This document shows, one piece after another, positions 9,629 to 12,862 of a stretch of 12,862 bases of DNA (position 1 is the first letter of the stretch; each line of letters begins with the position of its first letter). This DNA is from Myxococcales bacterium (GTDB lineage: Bacteria; Myxococcota; Bradymonadia; REDH01): positions 1-12,862 of the forward strand of contig JAGWVZ010000053.1 in assembly GCA_018970625.1 (NCBI GenBank). Direction: 5' to 3'. The notes beneath the pieces are model-generated. The model worked only from the letters and a program-made list of their open reading frames with translations. It made no database searches and was not told the origin of the DNA. The position numbers were made by a program, and so were the translations under genes.

Positions 9629-11185
9629 ATGAAGGATTTGCTCCCTCCAGCATTGGCGACTGGGCTTGAGAAGGCCCTGTCAGCAGACGACTGCCCCGAC
9701 TGGCTGCGTCTTGTCATCAGCATGCTGATGACCTTCATGGATTCGCTGTATCAGCAGGCGCGCGCGAACACGGAGCTTCTGAGTAAACTGGTGACGGAGA
9801 ACGAAGAACTCCGAGCGGAAAACGACAAGTTGCGGAAGGCCCCGTTCAAACCAAAGAGTGAACGCCACGCCAGTTCTTCCGGGGAGGCGAAATCGAAGTT
9901 GGCGGGCGCAGAAAAAGAATCCGGGGAGCCCAAAGAGCCGCGCACCGGACCTCCGGCGTTAGACGGTGCACCGCTCAAAGAGCAAATCATCACTCATCCA
10001 GTGCCCCCCGAAGCCCTTCACTGTCCGCTGTGCGGCGGGCGTTCGTTTGTTGCAATGCCACCCGAAGACGCCATCGAATACGAACTCATCGTTGAGAATC
10101 TAACCCGGCTGATTCACCGCCGGCAGAAAATGGCCTGCACATGCGGTGGGCATATTGTGACAGCACCCTGTCCGGAGCGAGTGACCGAAGGGGGTCGATT
10201 CGGACGCTTTCTGCACGCGTGGGTCATCACGCGTCGGTGTATGGACGGGATTCCCATCAACCGCATGGGGGACATCCTTCGTCAAAACGGCACTCCGATG
10301 GCGACGTCTACGCTCAACGACTTGTTCCATGCGGGTACAGAAACGCTTCGAGTGCTGCACACCGTGCTAAAGAACAGGGTGCAGTTGGCGCCAGTCGTCC
10401 ACGCCGACGAGACGCCACACCGCGTGTTTGCACCCGAAAAATGTGAAACTGGGTTTCTGTGGGTTTTCACGAGTCATGATGATGTACTCATGATTCACAG
10501 TGAGAATCGCAGCGGCGAAACTCCGGCGGAAATTCTTGGCGACAGCACAGGCTTTCTGATTGTCGACGGGTATACGGGGTACAACAAAGTCGTCGAAACG
10601 AAAGGCCGTCGTCGACAAGGCTGCCTCGTCCACGTTCGCCGTAAATTTGTGGAGGCCCTGGCAAACCACCCTGTGGAGGCGAGGTGGATGATCGGACATA
10701 TCGCTCTGCTCTATGCCGTAGAGAGCCAGATCAAGCGGGATAAACAACAAGGCACCGACACGCACCGTATGGTCCGTGACCAGTTTTGCCGCCAAATCAC
10801 GGACAACATGCGGGCGTGGCTGAACGAGCAACTGCTCACCGTCCGACCGAAAAGCCTCCTGGGCAAGGCAGTCTGGTACATGCACAAGCAATGGCCACGA
10901 CTGATCCTGTTCCTCGACCACGTCGAACTTCCGATGGACAATAATCCCGCCGAACGAGAGCTTCGTCGACCCGTAATTGGGAGAAAGACGGCCATGTTTG
11001 CACGCAACCATGAGTCGGCGGAACGCTACGCTATCGGCTACTCCCTCGTGATGACCTGCCGAAAGATTGGCGTCGACCCCATCCAGTACCTGGCATGGGT
11101 GCTGCCCAAGGTACAGGGTTACAACCACAAGAAACTCGACGACCTATTGCCCCACGCCTTCAAGCGTCAGCAGCTCGTTGCCTGA
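9629..11185 (+). CDS. tnpC: IS66 DDE transposase TnpC
   Basis: A 518-residue transposase. Residues about 35-70 form a leucine-zipper-like coiled coil (LLSKLVTENEELRAENDKL). A zinc-finger domain (zf-IS66) carries Cys132/Cys135 (HCPLCGG) and Cys170/Cys172 (CTCGG). The DDE catalytic core has Asp260 in HADET, Asp313 in VDGY and the Glu of DNNPAERELR (Glu442 or Glu444), and the IS66 C-terminal domain ends with VLPKVQGYNHKKLDDLLPH. It cuts and joins the IS ends. The start at ATG 9629 gives the family-typical N-terminus; the frame is open to 9533, but that extension overlaps tnpB and lacks family character. The SD is weak, so expression may depend on coupling to tnpB, 40 bases upstream. All catalytic motifs are intact. 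Confidence 0.94.
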   Translation: MKDLLPPALATGLEKALSADDCPDWLRLVISMLMTFMDSLYQQARANTELLSKLVTENEELRAENDKLRKAPFKPKSERHASSSGEAKSKLAGAEKESGEPKEPRTGPPALDGAPLKEQIITHPVPPEALHCPLCGGRSFVAMPPEDAIEYELIVENLTRLIHRRQKMACTCGGHIVTAPCPERVTEGGRFGRFLHAWVITRRCMDGIPINRMGDILRQNGTPMATSTLNDLFHAGTETLRVLHTVLKNRVQLAPVVHADETPHRVFAPEKCETGFLWVFTSHDDVLMIHSENRSGETPAEILGDSTGFLIVDGYTGYNKVVETKGRRRQGCLVHVRRKFVEALANHPVEARWMIGHIALLYAVESQIKRDKQQGTDTHRMVRDQFCRQITDNMRAWLNEQLLTVRPKSLLGKAVWYMHKQWPRLILFLDHVELPMDNNPAERELRRPVIGRKTAMFARNHESAERYAIGYSLVMTCRKIGVDPIQYLAWVLPKVQGYNHKKLDDLLPHAFKRQQLVA

Positions 11186-11217
11186 ATTGCCGAGCAAGTC
11201 GGCCCTCGCACCATCTG

Positions 11218-11243
11218 CTATACGGGGCAGCTCGTCAGGTTAC
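11218..11243 (-). repeat. IS66 right terminal inverted repeat
   Basis: Read on the minus strand it begins GTAACCTGACGAGCTGCCCC, matching the left repeat at 24 of 26 positions. It ends at the C of GGTTAC (11243). The last three bases are also part of an 8-bp inverted repeat reaching outside the element (TACGCTGC at 11241-11248 with GCAGCGTA at 11259-11266). Confidence 0.92.
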
Positions 11244-11303
11244 GCTGCAATGGTATCGGCAGCGTAGCTCGTCCCCTTCTGCCGATCTGGCATCTACAGA
11301 TGA

Positions 11304-11330
11304 CTGACGGCGGACGTGCGTCAGTTTTTC
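11304..11330 (+). terminator. Rho-independent terminator just outside the IS66 right end
   Basis: CTGACG (11304-11309) pairs perfectly with CGTCAG (11319-11324) across a 9-base loop and is followed at once by TTTTTC. The stem is GC-rich and the T-run is on the plus strand, so it would stop transcription leaving tnpC, or may have ended a gene that was lost. It lies 60 bases beyond the IS end. Confidence 0.6.
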
Positions 11331-11534
11331 TAGGCCGGTTGAATGATTGCCGGGTTAGTGGTGGACGCGTGGTTGACCTGATCTCCCAAAGTTGGCCCAG
11401 TCAAAACTACACGGTTGTATGCCGGGACCAGAAGTCAGCCGGTGACGGGTAGCGAAGGGAGGAGTGAGGGACCTGATCCACTTTTTCTGATTCAGAGTGT
11501 ATGATGGTTTGGGCCACTGCCCCGGAGATAGTCC
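11331..11534. other. Non-coding stretch between terminator and IS3 remnant
   Basis: I find no supportable gene. A 9-bp direct repeat GACCTGATC occurs at 11375-11383 and 11470-11478. The second copy lies 57 bases before the IS3-type orfA ATG, about where the left end of an IS3-family element would be, but no matching inverted repeat is visible to the right. A 90-codon minus frame across the region (11355-11627) has no family-like features. The stretch probably includes the leader of the decayed IS. Confidence 0.35.
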
Positions 11535-11807
11535 ATGCCCCGAACGGCATACAGTGAAGAGGAGATTCTGCTGGTCACTAAGGAGGTCCAAGACGGCGCG
11601 AGGATCACGCCGACGTGCCGCAGGCATGGTATCGATGAGCCCACGTTCTACCGCTGACGTGACAAGTACGCCGGGATGGAAAAGAGCAACATGGCCCGCA
11701 TTCGAGAACTTGTGGTCGAGAATGCCCGATTGCGGCGCGTGGTGGCCAACAATGCGCTGGCACTCCAGATTCAGCAGGAGGCATTGGAACGCCTAGGCAA
11801 ACGGTAG
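11535..11807 (+). pseudogene. IS3-family OrfA (transposase N-terminal part) with internal stop
   Basis: Translated through one stop, this 90-codon frame reads as a typical IS3/IS911-like OrfA (Tnp_1/HTH_8 type): YSEEEILLVTKEVQDG, CRRHGIDEPTFYR, then stop, then RDKYAGMEKS and a leucine-rich IRELVVENARLRRVV. The TGA at 11655-11657 (codon 41) stands where the family has a near-invariant Trp in FYRWxxKY; TGG to TGA is a single-base change. TGA is a normal stop in neighbouring genes and Trp is TGG elsewhere, so this is a nonsense mutation and not recoding. Intact OrfA supplies the DNA-binding half of the frameshifted OrfAB transposase. The rest of the element is nearly all lost, so this copy is dead. 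Confidence 0.75.
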
Positions 11808-11893
11808 CCCCTACTGCGAAGCGCCAGCCTGTCGGTGGAATCTGCTCGTCGCAAGCGGGCCTAAGTGAGAGTAGAATCGGCCAGGTGTTGGGC
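11804..11893 (+). pseudogene. IS3-family OrfB N-terminal remnant
   Basis: In the frame overlapping the end of orfA, thirty codons read VAPTAKRQPVGG, then GLSESRIGQVLG, before a TAG at 11894-11896. This resembles the start of IS3 OrfB proteins (VxPxAKRxxV followed by LSxRRACxLVGL), but the conserved Arg-Arg-Ala-Cys is replaced. The integrase core with the DDE residues does not follow. Degeneracy and short length make this call moderate; the overlap with orfA in the expected position is the best support. Confidence 0.45.
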
Positions 11894-12003
11894 TAGAGAC
11901 GTACATCACCCTAGAATTGCGGCTCACTCTCGATTGTCGAGCAGTACGTGCGTCTGCTGGATGCTCACGACCGTTCCGGGCTGAACTCCTGTCGTCGTCG
12001 TGG

Positions 12004-12366
12004 TCATTGCAGAGACAACGTCCAGGTGCCAGCCTTGAACTTGGCAAGTGCGTTCCGAGAACTCCAAGCAAAGCGCCCGTCTCCTTCGGCAAACTCCTCT
12101 AAAACGGGAATCGCCGCATCTGGGTAAGTCGTCAAAAGGAAACTCGCCGCCAAAGCTCGCACAGACGGCGAACGCGTTGGCTCAAGCAGAGGGAGCAGTG
12201 CCTCGTATCCGGCAAGCCCGTGTTTGGCAAGTTCCCTGTATGCGCGGTCTAGGCGCGCCTCCGCGCGCTTGCAAGCTTTACTGTCGCTTGCGCGGATTCC
12301 ATCATCCTGCGCAAGTCTACCTGACTCGAATTCACTCACCCAATGCTCAATCGGTTTGGTTACCAT
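12004..12366 (-). CDS. DUF2019/HEAT-like small protein, probable immunity protein
   Basis: A 120-residue soluble, helical protein. LDRAYRELAKHG (39-50), YEALLPLLEP (54-63), VRALAASFLL (69-78) and AAIPVLEEFAEG (84-95) match the layout of DUF2019 proteins (PF09450), which are built of HEAT-like helical pairs. Known: DUF2019 members often lie directly behind polymorphic toxin genes, and immunity to the partner toxin is the presumed role. Here the ATG (12366-12364) overlaps the last 7 nt of the upstream toxin-like gene, which ensures coupled translation; this is the strongest contextual support. It would act in the cytoplasm by binding the toxin domain. It ends next to IS3 debris. The family call is good, the immunity role is inferred. 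Confidence 0.72.
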   Translation of the reverse strand: MVTKPIEHWVSEFESGRLAQDDGIRASDSKACKRAEARLDRAYRELAKHGLAGYEALLPLLEPTRSPSVRALAASFLLTTYPDAAIPVLEEFAEGDGRFAWSSRNALAKFKAGTWTLSLQ

Positions 12367-12862
12367 ACACCTGACCTAATATTGCGTAATACGCTCATGG
12401 CGAAGTCCTGTTGTGTTCTCAGGTCCTGTTGTAACGCCCATTGACGGACTGTCAAGCTGGTGCTGTTAGTTATCTCAGGGTTACGGCGCGCATAAAAGCT
12501 GGTAATTTTCTGATGTAGCATGCCTCTTCCGTGTGGTATATTGACCACATTATTGGTGTTGTGTATCGCTGCCTCCCCGAATCTGTCGATGTTTATTTGA
12601 TTCTGCTCGGCGAGATGGTGCCACGCCCGGTCGGGACCTGCTGGGCCGAGGTGTCGTTTGAGTGCTGTGAAGTTGTGGAAACCGACTCCCGGCCTCGTAT
12701 TGTGCAACGGCCCGAAGGCAATCCCTGGAAGATCATCCGCATTGAAGGCAATATCGTCTGCAATGCTTGGGACGGAGACGGAGCTGCGCGCCCGTCCCAA
12801 AAATGCGGTGACGCCCCCTTTCCAAACGATCCCCAAACCCGCGTCACCAATCTCACCGAGCG
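12360..12862 (-). CDS. C-terminal toxin tip of a larger polymorphic (Rhs-like) protein, partial
   Basis: The minus-strand frame enters from the right edge without a stop and ends at TAA 12362-12360, so only the C-terminus (about 166 codons) is visible; a TTG at 12836 is not a credible start. Numbering from that TTG, FTALKRHLGPAG (56-67) leads to WHHLAEQ (72-78), then INIDRFGEAAIHNTNNVV (81-98), LHQKITSFYARR (107-118) and VRQWALQQ (130-137). This string resembles C-terminal tips seen on Rhs and related effectors (WHHxxEQ, N, FG, IHNxxN, H). The Trp-His-His and later Asn/His positions suggest an HNH/Endonuclease VII-like nuclease, but I cannot confirm the activity. A DUF2019 immunity-like gene overlaps its end. 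The region looks less GC-rich than the housekeeping genes, as expected for exchangeable tips. The delivery part lies outside the window. Confidence 0.7.
   Translation of the reverse strand, partial: LGEIGDAGLGIVWKGGVTAFLGRARSSVSVPSIADDIAFNADDLPGIAFGPLHNTRPGVGFHNFTALKRHLGPAGPDRAWHHLAEQNQINIDRFGEAAIHNTNNVVNIPHGRGMLHQKITSFYARRNPEITNSTSLTVRQWALQQDLRTQQDFAMSVLRNIRSGVW

Larger units (their letters stand above)
8816..11243 (+). mobile_element. Complete IS66-family insertion sequence
   Basis: A 2428-bp element bounded by 26-bp imperfect inverted repeats that start GTAACCTGACGAG (24 of 26 positions match). Inside are the three standard genes tnpA, tnpB and tnpC, all plus strand and all open; tnpA and tnpB overlap by ATGA. 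Size, gene order and the GTAA-type ends fit IS66. The flanking octamers, CAACAGAA on the left and GCTGCAAT on the right, do not match, so the 8-bp target duplication usual for the family is absent. Insertion truncated an acyltransferase gene on the left only. The element itself looks capable of transposition. Confidence 0.93.

Noticed and set aside
11355..11627. 90-codon minus-strand frame between the terminator and the IS3 remnant
   Set aside because: It overlaps the IS3 orfA antisense, has skewed Pro/Arg composition and no recognisable domain or ribosome binding site.
11655..11657. TGA read as Trp or selenocysteine in the IS3 orfA
   Set aside because: TGA terminates several genes here (for example tnpA and the NTase), Trp is TGG elsewhere, and the rest of the IS is decayed; a nonsense mutation is simpler.

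Overview
The window looks like the chromosome of a moderately GC-rich Gram-negative bacterium. The best taxonomic clue is the partial lipoprotein at the left edge: an Asp/Gly-rich spacer after the lipobox cysteine leads into a CGNGVLEG motif, a pattern typical of secreted proteins of Myxococcota and related former Deltaproteobacteria. Overlapping ATGA gene junctions and the RpoH-type sigma factor fit a proteobacterial-type organism. I infer this placement from motifs only; nothing in the window proves the genus.

Layout. Positions 1-302 (minus) hold the start of the lipoprotein, which is divergent from the next gene. Positions 615-4633 form a heat-shock block: an RpoH-like sigma factor with an unusual N-terminal extension of about 130 residues, then the disaggregase ClpB. 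Positions 4795-8336 form a two-gene translationally coupled unit: an uncharacterised nucleotidyltransferase-fold protein (NTP_transf_5 type) and a multi-membrane-span O-antigen ligase/polymerase-like protein with a long helical-repeat tail. Convergent to it lies the C-terminal third of a membrane acyltransferase (8421-8815). These three suggest surface-polysaccharide assembly and decoration.

The acyltransferase is cut exactly at the left terminus of a complete, apparently intact IS66-family element (8816-11243; tnpA, tnpB, tnpC; 26-bp terminal inverted repeats, 24/26 matching). The expected 8-bp target duplication is missing, and the rest of the acyltransferase is not on the other side, so a deletion or rearrangement beside the element is likely. 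Right of it come a rho-independent terminator, about 200 bp with no gene I can support, and a decayed IS3-family remnant: an orfA with a premature TGA where the family has Trp, plus a short orfB start.

The right end (12004-12862, minus strand) is the most interesting part: the C-terminal end of a larger protein carrying a WHH-x2-EQ toxin-tip motif, overlapping by 7 nt a small DUF2019/HEAT-like gene. This has the organisation of a polymorphic toxin tip with its cognate immunity gene. It lies beside IS debris and looks lower in GC than the rest. The exact pairing and the toxin activity are inferences.
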